Shown: positions 45,701-54,742, counted from the first letter of the stretch. The stretch is 64,000 nucleotides of DNA from Pseudoduganella lurida (GCF_007830455.1 NZ_VLLB01000002.1:496001-560000); one strand, 5' to 3'. Program-made: numbers and translations. Notes: a model not told the origin generated them from the letters alone.

Positions 45701-46915
45701 GAAGAACTGGCGCAGGCGGGTCGGCGGCACGTCCATCACGATCGAGGCCGGATACAGTCCGGCGCGCGCCGTGCTGATCGCGTGTTCGTCGATGTCGGAG
45801 GCGAACACCTGGATCTCCGGCGGCCGGTCCACCTGCTGCGCCTGGTCGGCCAGCAGCATCGTCACCGAATAGGCTTCCTGGCCGGTGGCGCAGGCGGCCA
45901 CCCACACGCGCACCTGGTCGCCGCGCACGCGGTCGCGCAGCAGCTCCGGGATCACCTCGCGCTCCAGTGCCTCGAAGGCATCGCGGTCGCGGAAGAAGTT
46001 GGTCACGCCGATCAGCATGTCGTTGAGCAGCGCCTTGAACTCGCCCGGCTCGCGCTCCAGCAGGCCGGCATATTCGGGCAGCGAGGCCACGCCCTTCACC
46101 TGCAGGCGCCGCTCGATGCGGCGCAGCACCGTGGCGCGCTTGTAGTAGCGGAAGTCGTGGCCCGTGTGGGCGCACAGCATGGCGATCACGTTCTGCAGCG
46201 CCGCCTCGTCGTCGACCTTCTCGTCTTCTTCCGGCAGCGGGCCGATCGCGCCATCGCCATCGCCGGCCGGCGGCAGCTGGATATGGCGGGCGTTGCGCCA
46301 CAGCTCCACCAGCTTGTCCGGCAGGTCGGTCGATGGCAGCACGAAGTCGACCATGCCGGTGGCGATGGCGGCCTGCGGCATGCCGTCGTATTCCGCGTCG
46401 CCCGGCGCCTGCGCCAGGGTCAGCCCGCCCAGTTCCTTGACGCGCTCCAGGCCCACCGCGCCATCCGAGCCCGTGCCGGACAGGACGATGGCGAAGGCCC
46501 GCTCCCGGTGCGCCTCGGCCAGCGTGCGGAAGAAGATGTCGATCGCCACGTGCTGCCCCACCGGCCGCTGCATTGCCGAGACGCTCAGGTGGCCGTCGTC
46601 CATCGACAGCTGCTGGTTCGGCGCGATCACGTAGACGTGGTTGGCGCGCACCGGCACCCGCTCCGCCACCTGGATCACCGGCATGCGCGTGGCGCGCTGC
46701 AGCACGTTGTCGGCCGCGCTATGGTGCTTCGGCGACAGGTGCAGGATGACCACGAAGGCCATGCCGCAGTCCTCGGGCATGTGCTCGAAGAAGCGCAGCA
46801 GCGCCTGCAGGCCGCCCGCGGAGGCCCCGAGACCGATCACGGGGAACTTCAGGTGGCTGAGGGCGACGGACGGTTCGGCGGGAAGGTCGGCCTCGGACGA
46901 ACTGCTGTGGGGCAT
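42776..46915 (-). CDS. CheB-CheR-PAS hybrid histidine kinase fusion
   Basis: This 1379-residue soluble protein joins a CheB domain (about 20-205; IGLGASAGG, VVILHLSPKH, LSGTGSDGAVG), a CheR domain (about 235-495; MLIGVTNFFRD, VAACATGQEAYS, SCRNLLIYLNRD), a PAS-like part, a long coiled coil (about 640-740, repeated SNEEL/INEEL/TEELE heptads), two PAS domains, HisKA with VMSHELRHPLN, an ATPase domain with GIGLALVRQL and a C-terminal receiver (DLVISDVSMPDMDG). CheB and CheR motifs look intact. Such fusions are known in environmental bacteria; stimulus and methylation target are unknown. No clear ribosome site precedes the ATG. Confidence 0.93.
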   Translation of the reverse strand: MPHSSSSEADLPAEPSVALSHLKFPVIGLGASAGGLQALLRFFEHMPEDCGMAFVVILHLSPKHHSAADNVLQRATRMPVIQVAERVPVRANHVYVIAPNQQLSMDDGHLSVSAMQRPVGQHVAIDIFFRTLAEAHRERAFAIVLSGTGSDGAVGLERVKELGGLTLAQAPGDAEYDGMPQAAIATGMVDFVLPSTDLPDKLVELWRNARHIQLPPAGDGDGAIGPLPEEDEKVDDEAALQNVIAMLCAHTGHDFRYYKRATVLRRIERRLQVKGVASLPEYAGLLEREPGEFKALLNDMLIGVTNFFRDRDAFEALEREVIPELLRDRVRGDQVRVWVAACATGQEAYSVTMLLADQAQQVDRPPEIQVFASDIDEHAISTARAGLYPASIVMDVPPTRLRQFFTREDDRYRIRKTIRDRILFASHNLLRDPPFSKLDMISCRNLLIYLNRDVQLRVMEMFHSALKPDGFLFLGSSESADAAAEFFVPYDKKNRIYRARPLSRGARYVPSLSNAPVNRLPELAQAGGGQRRQFSYSEVHQRALSRFAPPSIVVDRESNIVHMSDSAGRFLRHVGGEPSRNVLALVLPDLRLELRSALYQALQSGNSVEGQRVLVRRDERTWFVNMIVRPFNDEAASTDFVLVLFEEIEQSLNDEPRDSQHQHNDLVLDQLESELQRSKEKLQETIEHAEISNEELRASNEELQAINEELRSATEELETSKEELQSVNEELITVNYELKVKVEETGKANDDLNNLIASTDIATVFVDRAMRIKRFTPRAADIFSIIPTDIGRSLLDITHRLDYSELPADASTTFETLRLVEREVRSNDGRYYIARLLPYRTTEDKIEGAVMTFFDITGRREAEEKVRAGEEWMRLVAESTDDYAIITMDEAGRVTGWNKGAERNFGYGEAEMLGQSLDLIFTPEDIAAAAPADERRRADADGRAEDERWHVRKDGSRFFCAGITTPLHNGQFQGYAKIARDQTVRAQQDSRRAAELSSEQAGRSQAESTSALKDEFLAVMSHELRHPLNLIYINVELLARLPAVRQTAPAVRAASIIRNAVSSQAKIIEDLMDMSRVSTGKLALARRTVDLGDLAARIVEVMRADPVVAGLTLRYEPLDEPVYVEADPVRIEQVVLNLISNAIKFTPAGGTIVVRVAREDDDARIDVEDNGAGIAADLLPDIFNMFRQGGAQAVRSKAGLGIGLALVRQLVELHGGSVEASSAGLGHGSRFTVRLPVPHDQRAPGGADGVGDSTSMSGRRILIVDDAEDTAETFQVLLELEGAQVLIATTARRALQLLGEQPVDLVISDVSMPDMDGLDFMRRVRAMPGLQDLPAIAASGLGRDEDVQRARDAGFSDFMTKLVTLEGLCRMIDRLLPRA

Positions 46916-47026
46916 GGGAGGACTAGTTGTTTGGTTGACACTGGAGTCTAACGCAATCGCGCGCCTGCGTTAAGTCGTTCTTGATGGTCGATGGAGAAAA
47001 CGCCGTGGCCGCCGCACGGGGCCGTT

Positions 47027-47854
47027 TCACTGCGGCGTTCGCCCCGCCGCGGCACCCTGCTGGCTCTTCCAGTATTCGAGCGGTGCGCGGCCGACCAGCG
47101 CCGTGAAGGCCCGCGTGAGATGGGCCTGGTCGAAGAAGCCCAGCGCCTGCGCCAGCGCGGCCAGGTCCGGCTGGGCGGGCGCGGCCAGGGATGCGGCCGC
47201 TTCGTGCAGGCGGAAGCGCTGCACCACCCACTTCGGCGTGACGCCAACGTACTCGTGGAACAGGCGCTGCAGGCCGCGGCCGGACAGGCCGACCGCATCG
47301 GCCAGTGCCGCCACCGTGACGGGGCCGTGCGCCGCGGCGGCAGCCTGCACGGCGCGTTCGGCCAGCGCGGCCCGCGGATCGGCCGGCGTGCGCGCCACCA
47401 GCGGGCCCAGCACGGCAGCCACGGCGGCCGCCAGGGCATCGTCCGTGCCGGCCAGCACGGCGCGCTCGGCCGCAGCCGTGTCGAGGCCGAACGCTTCCTC
47501 CAGCGTGGCGAGGCGGCCGGTGAAACGGGCCACCGGCACACCGGCCAGCGCGCGCAGGCCGCCGGCACGGAAGCGCAGGCCGACCACCCGGCCCTGCCCC
47601 GCCAGCGGGCGGTCGAACGGCCCCTCGACCACGCCATGCAGCGCGGTGCGGCCGGCCTCGAACACCAGGTGGGCGTTCGGATACGGCAGGATGCGCTGCA
47701 CCTGCGCCGGGCGGCCGCCCAGGTCCCACGCGACGGTCCACAGGAATTCCACGTGGCCGGCCAGTTCCAGCGGCGGCGGATGGTGGCGCAGGCTGAAGCG
47801 TCCCGGCGCCGCGGCCGGATCGAGGATGCCTTTCGGCGTGTCGGTTTTTTCCAA
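47027..47854 (-). CDS. AraC-family transcriptional regulator
   Basis: The product is about 275 residues with an N-terminal sensor part (HVEFLWTVAWDLGG, PYPNAHLVFE, LAGVPVARF) and a C-terminal AraC HTH pair (VTVAALADAVGLSGRGLQRLF, then DLAALAQALGFFDQAHLTRAF). It lies divergent from a DUF3224 gene, which it probably controls. No ATG start fits; the open frame reaches 47995, TTG 47854 is my choice and an upstream GTG is possible, so the 5' end is uncertain. Confidence 0.8.
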   Translation of the reverse strand: MEKTDTPKGILDPAAAPGRFSLRHHPPPLELAGHVEFLWTVAWDLGGRPAQVQRILPYPNAHLVFEAGRTALHGVVEGPFDRPLAGQGRVVGLRFRAGGLRALAGVPVARFTGRLATLEEAFGLDTAAAERAVLAGTDDALAAAVAAVLGPLVARTPADPRAALAERAVQAAAAAHGPVTVAALADAVGLSGRGLQRLFHEYVGVTPKWVVQRFRLHEAAASLAAPAQPDLAALAQALGFFDQAHLTRAFTALVGRAPLEYWKSQQGAAAGRTPQ

Positions 47855-47910
47855 GCCCGTTCCCGCTGTCGTGTCTACACTGGCAGCATTATCCACCACG
47901 GAGAAAAACC

Positions 47911-48330
47911 ATGACCAGCCCGGCAGACCGCAGCACCGCCAACGGCGGCGGCACGTTCGACATCGTCCTGACGCCCGTCCCGCACACGGCGGCACCGCAC
48001 GACTCGCGCGGCCGCATGACCTTCACCAAGACCTTCCAGGGCGCGCTGCAGGGCCGCAGCGACGGCGAGATGCTCACCGCGGGACAGCCCGCCCGGGGCA
48101 GCGCCGGCTATGTGGCGATGGAACGCTTCGAGGGTACGCTGGACGGCCGCCGCGGCAGCTTCGTCATGCAGCATTCGGGCACGATGGACTCGGGGGCCGA
48201 CGCGCTGGCGATCGTCATTGCGCCGGGTTCGGGCACCGGCGAACTGGCGGGCATCGGCGGCACCGCCACCATCGACGTGCGCGACGGGCAGCACCACTAC
48301 ACGCTGCACTACACGCTGCCGGCGCGCTGA
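47911..48330 (+). CDS. DUF3224 family protein
   Basis: The 139-residue protein has the DUF3224 pattern: RMTFTKTFQGALQGRSDGEML, GYVAMERFEGTLDGRRGSFVMQHSGTM and GTGELAGIGGTATI. This is a small beta-barrel related to allene oxide cyclase folds. No enzymatic role is established to my knowledge. The adjacent AraC gene is divergent, a pairing that suggests local control. A GGAG-like site precedes the ATG at 47911. Confidence 0.85.
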   Translation: MTSPADRSTANGGGTFDIVLTPVPHTAAPHDSRGRMTFTKTFQGALQGRSDGEMLTAGQPARGSAGYVAMERFEGTLDGRRGSFVMQHSGTMDSGADALAIVIAPGSGTGELAGIGGTATIDVRDGQHHYTLHYTLPAR

Positions 48331-48437
48331 AGCCCGGCGGTTCGCCGGCATTGTGTGGCGCGCCACCCACAGCGCACATTTGCACAGGACAAGCTGGCCA
48401 CACTCCAGTACCATCCGGCAGCCGGCCGAAGTCGCTT

Positions 48438-48600
48438 GCCCGGTGCTGCCTGCCAGGTGCTGCCTGCCAGGTGCTGCCTGCCAGGTGCTGCCTGCTGAGT
48501 GCTGCCTGCTGAGTGCTGCCTGCTGGGCGCGGTGCCACCTGCTCGGTGCCGCTTGGTCGGTGCCGCCTGCTCGGTGCCTTGGTCGGTGCCGCCTGCCCGG
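48438..48600. repeat. 14-bp minisatellite, about eleven units
   Basis: Units such as CCAGGTGCTGCCTG (several identical), CTGAGTGCTGCCTG and GTCGGTGCCGCCTG follow each other with a 14-bp period, with two units of altered length near 48525 and 48575. The array fills most of the 280-bp gap between DUF3224 and the next, convergent gene. Confidence 0.9.
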
Positions 48601-48610
48601 TATCCCGTGC

Positions 48611-48931
48611 TCACCGGTGCACGAGGCCGGTGATTTCCACCAGCTTCTGGTGGTACACGCCGGCCAGCTGCAGCACCAGGCCGTGCAGCCTTGCGTCGCG
48701 CGGGCTGTAGACCAGCTGGCCGGCCGCGGTGCAGGCGCAGAAGCCCCGTTCGGCCAGTTCCTGCACGATGGCGTCGGCACGGCAGACGGACTGCAGGTAC
48801 AGGCGCTGTGCGAGGGCTTCGGCCGTCCAGATCTGGTCCGGCGTGCCGTGCACCAGCAGCAGCGCTTCCAGGAACGGCACGGAAGGCAGCGTCAGCACGA
48901 AGCCGCGCAGCTCGTCGGTGAGCGCCGTCAT
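48611..48931 (-). CDS. Small protein with winged-helix-like pattern
   Basis: The 106-residue frame has helical segments and a possible winged-helix arrangement (WTAEALAQRLYLQSVCRADAIVQELAERGF, then a beta-like FCACTAAGQLVY). This could be a small DNA-binding or adaptor protein, but no family is certain. The C-terminal helix (LHGLVLQLAGVYHQKLVEIT) could dimerise. It starts at 48931 and ends 11 bases from the minisatellite. Confidence 0.6.
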   Translation of the reverse strand: MTALTDELRGFVLTLPSVPFLEALLLVHGTPDQIWTAEALAQRLYLQSVCRADAIVQELAERGFCACTAAGQLVYSPRDARLHGLVLQLAGVYHQKLVEITGLVHR

Positions 48932-49108
48932 CGAGGGCAGCCGGTGGCCGTGCGGCCAGGGCGAGGTAAACCGCGGGACCGGTCCGTGCGTTGCTGGCAG
49001 GGTCCGGACTGTGCCGTGGTGCGCGGGGCCGGAAAAGTAGAATTCGGAGAAACCATTGAAGCAAAATTATATTCGTAAAAATGTATCTTCGCTACGGGCA
49101 ACTGCCCC

Positions 49109-49627
49109 GTGAGCGGCGCCGAGAAGCGTGACGGTGCCAGCGCGCCGGCCGGTGGCCCGCCCGTGAAACCGGATCTGGAAGTGCTGCAGAAGCTGCGCAT
49201 CGTGATTCGCGCGGCGCAGCGCCATTCGCTGTGGATCGAGAAGCAGTGCGGCGTGAACGGGGCGCAGCTGTGGATCATGCAGGAGCTGGCCGATACGCCG
49301 AACCTGCGCGTGGGCCAGGTGACGGCGCGCCTGGCGATCGCCCAGGCCACCACCAGCAACCTGCTCGAAGGGCTGGTGCGCCGCGGCTACGTCATCAAGA
49401 CGCGCGACCCGGATGACGCGCGTGTGGTAAAACTGGCACTGTCCGAATCGGGCAGCGCCATGCTGGCCGGCGCCCCGAAACCGGCGCGCGGGCTGCTGCC
49501 CGAGGCGCTGGCGAAAGTGGATGCGGCCAGCCTGGCCGCCCTGAATGCGGGCCTGCAGGGCCTGTTGTCATCCATCGAGGTGCTCGATGAAGGCTTTGGC
49601 CTGCAGCCGCTGCCATTTACCATGTAG
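49109..49627 (+). CDS. MarR-family transcriptional regulator
   Basis: The 172-residue protein has the MarR winged helix: LWIMQELADTPNLRVGQVTARLAIAQATTSNLLEGLVRRGYV and the wing TRDPDDARVVKLALSESG. A Ser/Gly/Pro-rich N-terminal 20 residues precede the dimer helices. GTG 49109 is the only long start and has no strong ribosome site. The amidotransferase gene follows after 14 bases and is probably cotranscribed and regulated by it or in response to it. Confidence 0.88.
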   Translation: MSGAEKRDGASAPAGGPPVKPDLEVLQKLRIVIRAAQRHSLWIEKQCGVNGAQLWIMQELADTPNLRVGQVTARLAIAQATTSNLLEGLVRRGYVIKTRDPDDARVVKLALSESGSAMLAGAPKPARGLLPEALAKVDAASLAALNAGLQGLLSSIEVLDEGFGLQPLPFTM

Positions 49628-49641
49628 GACAGGAACACAGC

Positions 49642-50577
49642 ATGAACGACGAGCGGCGCGAGGCGGACCCGGAACACGGCCGCCGCAAGGACGATACGCC
49701 GCGCTACCTGGATCCGGGCGACTCCATCTTTTCGCTGTGGGGCCGCGTGATCCGCGCGCGCTACCAGCGGGTGGCGGCATCGCTGACCCGGCACGTGATG
49801 CAGCGGCCGCTGAGGATCGGCATCTCGGCGCGCATCTTCCATCCCGAAGCGGGGGCCACGGGCCTGCGCAGCAAGAACCTGCAGTACCTGGAGGAGTCGA
49901 TCGCGCAGTGGGTGATGTCGCGCGACGTGCTGGTCTTCATGATCCCCACCGTGAACACGGAAGGCCTGCTGCACCCCTCGAACATCCGCCTGCGCGACTA
50001 TGCGCGCCACCTGGACGGCCTGGTGCTGCAGGGCGGCGCGGACGTGTCGCCGCAGAGCTATTCCGAGCTGCCCACGCGGCCGGAATGGAGCGGCGACCGG
50101 GCGCGCGACATGTACGAGCTGGAACTGCTGCATGAATTCGTCGAGGCGGGCAAGCCCGTGCTGGGCATCTGCCGCGGCTGCCAGCTGATCAACGTGGCCT
50201 TCGGCGGCACGCTGTACCAGGACATCGCCACCGACGTGCCGACCGCCCTGCCCCACGTCCACGACGACTACGACCGGCACCGCCACGAGATTGCGTTCCC
50301 GACCGGCTCATCCCTGGCGAAGCTGTTCAAGGACCGTGCCGGCGGCGTGGTCAACTCGATCCACCACCAGGCCGTGCGCACGCTAGGCCGGGACATGGAA
50401 GTGGAAGCCCTGTCCGTCCCGGACGGCATGATCGAGGCGATCCGCTACCGCAAGGCGCCGTTCGTGATGGGCCTGCAGTGGCACCCCGAATTCCACCGCG
50501 CCGGCGGGCAGGAGCTGCTCGACTGCACCGGCATCCTCGACACCTTCCTGCGCGTGGCGCGCGAAACGCGCTTCTAG
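49642..50577 (+). CDS. Class I glutamine amidotransferase-like hydrolase, PuuD type
   Basis: The 311-residue protein has a class I amidotransferase core after a charged N-terminus: GISARIFHP, GLVLQGGADVSP, the nucleophile elbow GICRGCQLIN, NSIHHQAVR and the MGLQWHPEF histidine/glutamate. This is the peptidase C26 family, whose PuuD members hydrolyse gamma-glutamyl-GABA in putrescine breakdown. The first 50 residues are longer than in PuuD. No other putrescine gene is nearby, so the substrate is inferred only. Confidence 0.85.
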   Translation: MNDERREADPEHGRRKDDTPRYLDPGDSIFSLWGRVIRARYQRVAASLTRHVMQRPLRIGISARIFHPEAGATGLRSKNLQYLEESIAQWVMSRDVLVFMIPTVNTEGLLHPSNIRLRDYARHLDGLVLQGGADVSPQSYSELPTRPEWSGDRARDMYELELLHEFVEAGKPVLGICRGCQLINVAFGGTLYQDIATDVPTALPHVHDDYDRHRHEIAFPTGSSLAKLFKDRAGGVVNSIHHQAVRTLGRDMEVEALSVPDGMIEAIRYRKAPFVMGLQWHPEFHRAGGQELLDCTGILDTFLRVARETRF

Positions 50578-50583
50578 AAATTG

Positions 50584-50661
50584 CTCGGAAAATGGGGACA
50601 GACCCCATTTTCCGAGAAACGTTGCCTGAAAAATGGGGTCTGTCCCCATTTTTCAGGCAAC
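50584..50661. repeat. Palindromic intergenic repeat, locus 4 (two opposed hairpins)
   Basis: Hairpin 1 (50584-50616) pairs CTCGGAAAATGGGG with its complement around ACAGA; hairpin 2 (50621-50661) pairs an 18-base GTTGCCTG...ATGGGG arm around TCTGT. The cores are complements, so the two units are inverted copies of one GGGGTCTGTCCCC-type element, between the convergent genes at 50577 and 50663. Confidence 0.9.
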
Positions 50662-50662
50662 T

Positions 50663-51784
50663 TTAACGGCGGCCGCGGAAGCGCTGCACGGCCGCATCCA
50701 CCACGCCCTCGACGCTGCCCGCCACGGCGAACTGGTCGCGCAGGTACTGGGCATCGCTGCCCATGTGCGTCACCTGCGTGAGGTGGTTCAGCGCCGCCGA
50801 ACCGCCCAGCTTCTCCGCGTACGGATCCATGCGCCGCAAGGTGGTGAGGATATCCTCGCGCAGCGACAGCGTCTCGTACGTTTTCGGATGCACGATCGTG
50901 CCGTCCAGCCCGAAGCGGCAGGCCTGGAAGCGGTTGTAGTTGTAGACGAGGTAGTCGTCCTCGGCGGGTGGCGCCTCCTTCCGCTCCAGCAGGTACGCGC
51001 ACAGCGCCTGCAGGTAGGCGGCCAGCGCGGCGGCCCGCTCCACCGTCAGCGGCGTGTCGCACACGCGCAGCTCGATGGTGCCGTATTCCGGCTTCGGCCG
51101 CAGGTCCCAGTAGAAATCCTTCATGCTCTTGATGACGCCCGTGCTCTCCATCTTGGCGAAGTAGCCGTTGGCGAAGTCGTCCCAGGACAGGGTGAACGGC
51201 GCGCGGCCGCTCATCGGGAAGGCGAACACGGAATTGAGGCGCGCCGAATTGAACAGCGTGTCGCCGCCCTGCACGAACGGCGACGAGGCCGACAGCGCGA
51301 TGAAATGCGGCAGGTAGCGCGACAGCGAATGCAGCAGGTACAGCGCATCGTCGCCATTGCCGGTGCCGATGTGCACGTGCTGGCCGAACACGGTGAACTG
51401 CTTGGCCAGGTAGCCGTACAGCGCCGACACTTCCTTGAAGCGGGGCTTTTCGAAGATGCGGCGCTCCACCCATTTCTGGAACGGGTGCGTGCCGCCGCCG
51501 CAGATGCCGATATTGAGCTGTTCGGCGGCCTGCACCAGCGTATCGCGCACTTCCAGCAGCTGCGCCAGCAGTTCGCTGTGGCGCGTATGCACGTCGCTGT
51601 TAATCTCGATCATGCTCTCGGTGATCTCCGGCGTCACGTGGCCGGGAAACGGCTTGCGGGCCAGCAGGTGCAGCAGGTCCGGGCTCGATGCGGTGAGATC
51701 GTAATCGGAGAAGCTGACGAGCTGCAGCTCCAGCTCCACGCCCATCGTCAGCGGCGTCGAGGTCTTGAACGGTTCCAGTGCCAT
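50663..51784 (-). CDS. ybdK: YbdK-type carboxylate-amine ligase
   Basis: The 373-residue protein opens with [12 protein letters not shown] and has [29 protein letters not shown] and [17 protein letters not shown]. These are the marks of the glutamate-cysteine ligase 2 family (YbdK). E. coli YbdK forms gamma-glutamyl-cysteine weakly; the natural role is not settled. It starts 3 bases after the antiporter stop, so both are one operon. Its stop codon abuts the palindromic repeat at 50661. Confidence 0.93.
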   Translation of the reverse strand: MALEPFKTSTPLTMGVELELQLVSFSDYDLTASSPDLLHLLARKPFPGHVTPEITESMIEINSDVHTRHSELLAQLLEVRDTLVQAAEQLNIGICGGGTHPFQKWVERRIFEKPRFKEVSALYGYLAKQFTVFGQHVHIGTGNGDDALYLLHSLSRYLPHFIALSASSPFVQGGDTLFNSARLNSVFAFPMSGRAPFTLSWDDFANGYFAKMESTGVIKSMKDFYWDLRPKPEYGTIELRVCDTPLTVERAAALAAYLQALCAYLLERKEAPPAEDDYLVYNYNRFQACRFGLDGTIVHPKTYETLSLREDILTTLRRMDPYAEKLGGSAALNHLTQVTHMGSDAQYLRDQFAVAGSVEGVVDAAVQRFRGRR

Positions 51785-51787
51785 GGC

Positions 51788-52966
51788 TTACTCCTGCGGT
51801 GCTTCGCGGACCCAGATCAGGGCCCGCTGGGTGAAGATGGGGCCGATCACTTCCATGAACAGCGTCATCGCCGCGACGGCGGCCAGTTCGTCGACCAGCA
51901 CGATGCCGGAATTCCTGGTCTGCTCGAGCAGCAGCACGACGAAGACGGACATCGGCGCCAGTGCCACGCCGGAGGCGATGCCCTTCTTCCACGAGATGCC
52001 GGAGAGGTGCGAGAACGCCGCCACGCCGGCCGTCTTGATGACGAAGCGGGCGATCAGCAGCACCAGCGCCAGCCAGCCGCCGGCCACGACATTGCTCCAG
52101 TCGAGCGTGGACACGGCAAACACGAACAGGAGGATCGCCAGCAGCTCGCCGATGGCGCCGAAGTTGCGCTGCGTGCGCGTGAACTGCACGCGGCGGTGGC
52201 GCGCCGTCAGGCCGAAGGCCAGCGTGGCCAGCACGGGCGACAGGTCGGAGGCATACGTGATCGCGACGAGGATGACGACCACCAGCGCGAACGCCAGCGT
52301 GCCTTCGCGCGCCAGGTTGCCCAGGTGGCGCAGCACGGCCGGCACGATGATGCCGGACACGGCGCCCAGCAGGGCCGAGGCCACCAGTTCGATGAGGCTG
52401 TGCGAGATGGCCTGCGTGAGGCTGCCGGAGGTATCGAACACCCAGAAGCCGACGATGACCTTGAAGGTGAGCACGGACAGCACGGTGTTCAGCGCCACCA
52501 GGTGCAGCACGCGTTCCGTCGCCTGGCCGGAGGTACGCTGTTCGTTGATGACGCGCAGCACGCCGGCCGGCGAAGTCGACATGGCCAGCGAGGCCAGCAG
52601 CAGCGACGTGAGCGGCGCCAGGTCGAACTGCAGCGCGATCAGGTAGACCACGCCGAACGTGACGAACGACTCCACCAGGCCGCTGACGGCCACCCACGGG
52701 TTGATGCGCAGCCAGTGCATATTGATGCGGTAGCCCAGCTCGAACAGGATCAGGCCGAACGCCACGTTGGCCAGCACGATCACGGGGCTGCCCGGTTCGG
52801 TGGCGAACAGCTCGGGGAACAGCTGGGCGCACAGGAAGCCGACCAGGCCGTACACGCTGATGCGCGGCAGGCGGGTCCAGCGGTGGATGAATTCGCCGGC
52901 CAGCCAGGCCAGCAGAACAGCGAGCGGCCATGCTAGATCGGCCGAGATCACCAGGAAATCTGGCAT
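51788..52966 (-). CDS. Cation:proton antiporter, CPA2 (Kef-like) type
   Basis: The 392-residue membrane protein has about twelve helices (LAVLLAWLAGEFIHRWTRLPRISVYGLVGFLC at the start, VALAPMSVFVVLLLEQ near the end), matching the exchanger domain of Kef-type antiporters. It lacks the C-terminal RCK/TrkA-N domain that binds NAD or glutathione in KefC. Pairing with a glutathione-synthesis-like ligase (YbdK) recalls the glutathione control of Kef systems, but that link is inference. It is the first gene of the operon. Confidence 0.85.
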   Translation of the reverse strand: MPDFLVISADLAWPLAVLLAWLAGEFIHRWTRLPRISVYGLVGFLCAQLFPELFATEPGSPVIVLANVAFGLILFELGYRINMHWLRINPWVAVSGLVESFVTFGVVYLIALQFDLAPLTSLLLASLAMSTSPAGVLRVINEQRTSGQATERVLHLVALNTVLSVLTFKVIVGFWVFDTSGSLTQAISHSLIELVASALLGAVSGIIVPAVLRHLGNLAREGTLAFALVVVILVAITYASDLSPVLATLAFGLTARHRRVQFTRTQRNFGAIGELLAILLFVFAVSTLDWSNVVAGGWLALVLLIARFVIKTAGVAAFSHLSGISWKKGIASGVALAPMSVFVVLLLEQTRNSGIVLVDELAAVAAMTLFMEVIGPIFTQRALIWVREAPQE

Positions 52967-53217
52967 ATGGGTCTCCTCCTATTGTGTGAAATACCTGGCC
53001 GGGCAGGATCGGCCGAATGGACAATGACTGGCAAAAACGAGCGCAACTGTACGTGCAATCGGCCACGGAGGCAAGCCAGCAAGGCGGGCGAACGCCGGGC
53101 GGCAGCACTCATCCGTAATGACTTTACAGCAATAAAGCGGCGCGTGGCGCACCCATGGGCTGGCCCGGCCGCTACAATGCCGGCTTACCATCCCGTCATC
53201 GACAACCGGAGGACACC

Positions 53218-54060
53218 ATGCTGGAACTGGTCAGCGAACATGCCTGCTACGGCGGCGTGCAGCGCTTCTACAAGCACGACTCGCGCGCGATCGGCCTGCC
53301 GATGCGCTTTTCCGTCTTCCTGCCGCCGCGCGCGGACGACGCGCCCCTGCCCGCCCTGTTCTACCTGGCGGGGCTGACGTGCAACGAGGAGACCTTCATG
53401 ATCAAGGCCGGCGCCCAGCGCATGGCGGCCGAACTGGGCCTGGTGCTGATCGCGCCGGACACCAGCCCGCGCGGCGCGAACGTGCCGGGCGAAGCGGAGG
53501 CCTGGGACTTCGGCGTGGGTGCCGGCTTCTACCTGGACGCGACGCAGCAGCCGTGGGCGCGGCACTACCGCATGGAGAGCTACCTGCACGAGGTGCGCGA
53601 ACTGGTGGTGGCGGAACTGCCGGTGGCGGCGGACCGCATCGGCATCTTCGGCCATTCGATGGGCGGCCACGGCGCGCTGACCTTGGCGCTGCGCCGCCCG
53701 GACCTGTTCCGTTCCGTCTCCGCTTTCGCGCCGATCGCCGCGCCGAGCCAGTGCCCATGGGGCCACAAGGCCTTCACCGGCTACCTGGGCGCCGACCGGG
53801 CCGCCTGGGCGGAGCACGACGCCAGCGCGCTGATGGCGAACAGCGTCAAGCCGTTCCCGCACGGGATCCTGGTCGACCAGGGCCTGGCCGACAAGTTCCT
53901 GGCCGAGCAGCTGTACCCGGAAGCGTTCGAGGCCGCGTGCGCGCAGGCCGGCCAGCCGCTGACCCTGCGCCGCCACGAGGGCTACGACCACGGCTACTAC
54001 TTCATCTCGACGTTTGTCGAAGACCACCTGCGCTGGCATGCGCCGCAGCTGGCCGCATAG
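53218..54060 (+). CDS. fghA: S-formylglutathione hydrolase FghA
   Basis: The 280-residue esterase D-type protein has SEHACYGGVQRFYKHDS, LFYLAGLTCNEETF, the nucleophile elbow GHSMGGHGALT, and histidine in GYDHGYYFISTF. It releases formate and glutathione from S-formylglutathione in formaldehyde detoxification. Length matches the family (about 280). GGAGG precedes the ATG at 53218. The usual partner, class III alcohol dehydrogenase, is not in the window. Confidence 0.95.
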   Translation: MLELVSEHACYGGVQRFYKHDSRAIGLPMRFSVFLPPRADDAPLPALFYLAGLTCNEETFMIKAGAQRMAAELGLVLIAPDTSPRGANVPGEAEAWDFGVGAGFYLDATQQPWARHYRMESYLHEVRELVVAELPVAADRIGIFGHSMGGHGALTLALRRPDLFRSVSAFAPIAAPSQCPWGHKAFTGYLGADRAAWAEHDASALMANSVKPFPHGILVDQGLADKFLAEQLYPEAFEAACAQAGQPLTLRRHEGYDHGYYFISTFVEDHLRWHAPQLAA

Positions 54061-54086
54061 CCGGATCGAACCGAAGCCGGGTGCTG

Positions 54087-54668
<582 letters not shown>

Positions 54669-54742
54669 GCTCGTCTCCGCTGTGAAGGTCGAGCGGCCAT
54701 GATAGCCCAGGAAGGCGGCACTTGCGACCCTCATGCAGGCGT

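Noticed and set aside
41738..46951. 1737-residue open frame antisense to the CheB and fusion genes
   Set aside because: It has no domain or ribosome site, and spans two clear minus-strand genes, a typical GC-driven shadow.
50633..52936. 767-residue open frame antisense to ybdK and the antiporter
   Set aside because: Gln/Arg/His-rich, no recognisable domain, and both minus-strand genes are well supported.
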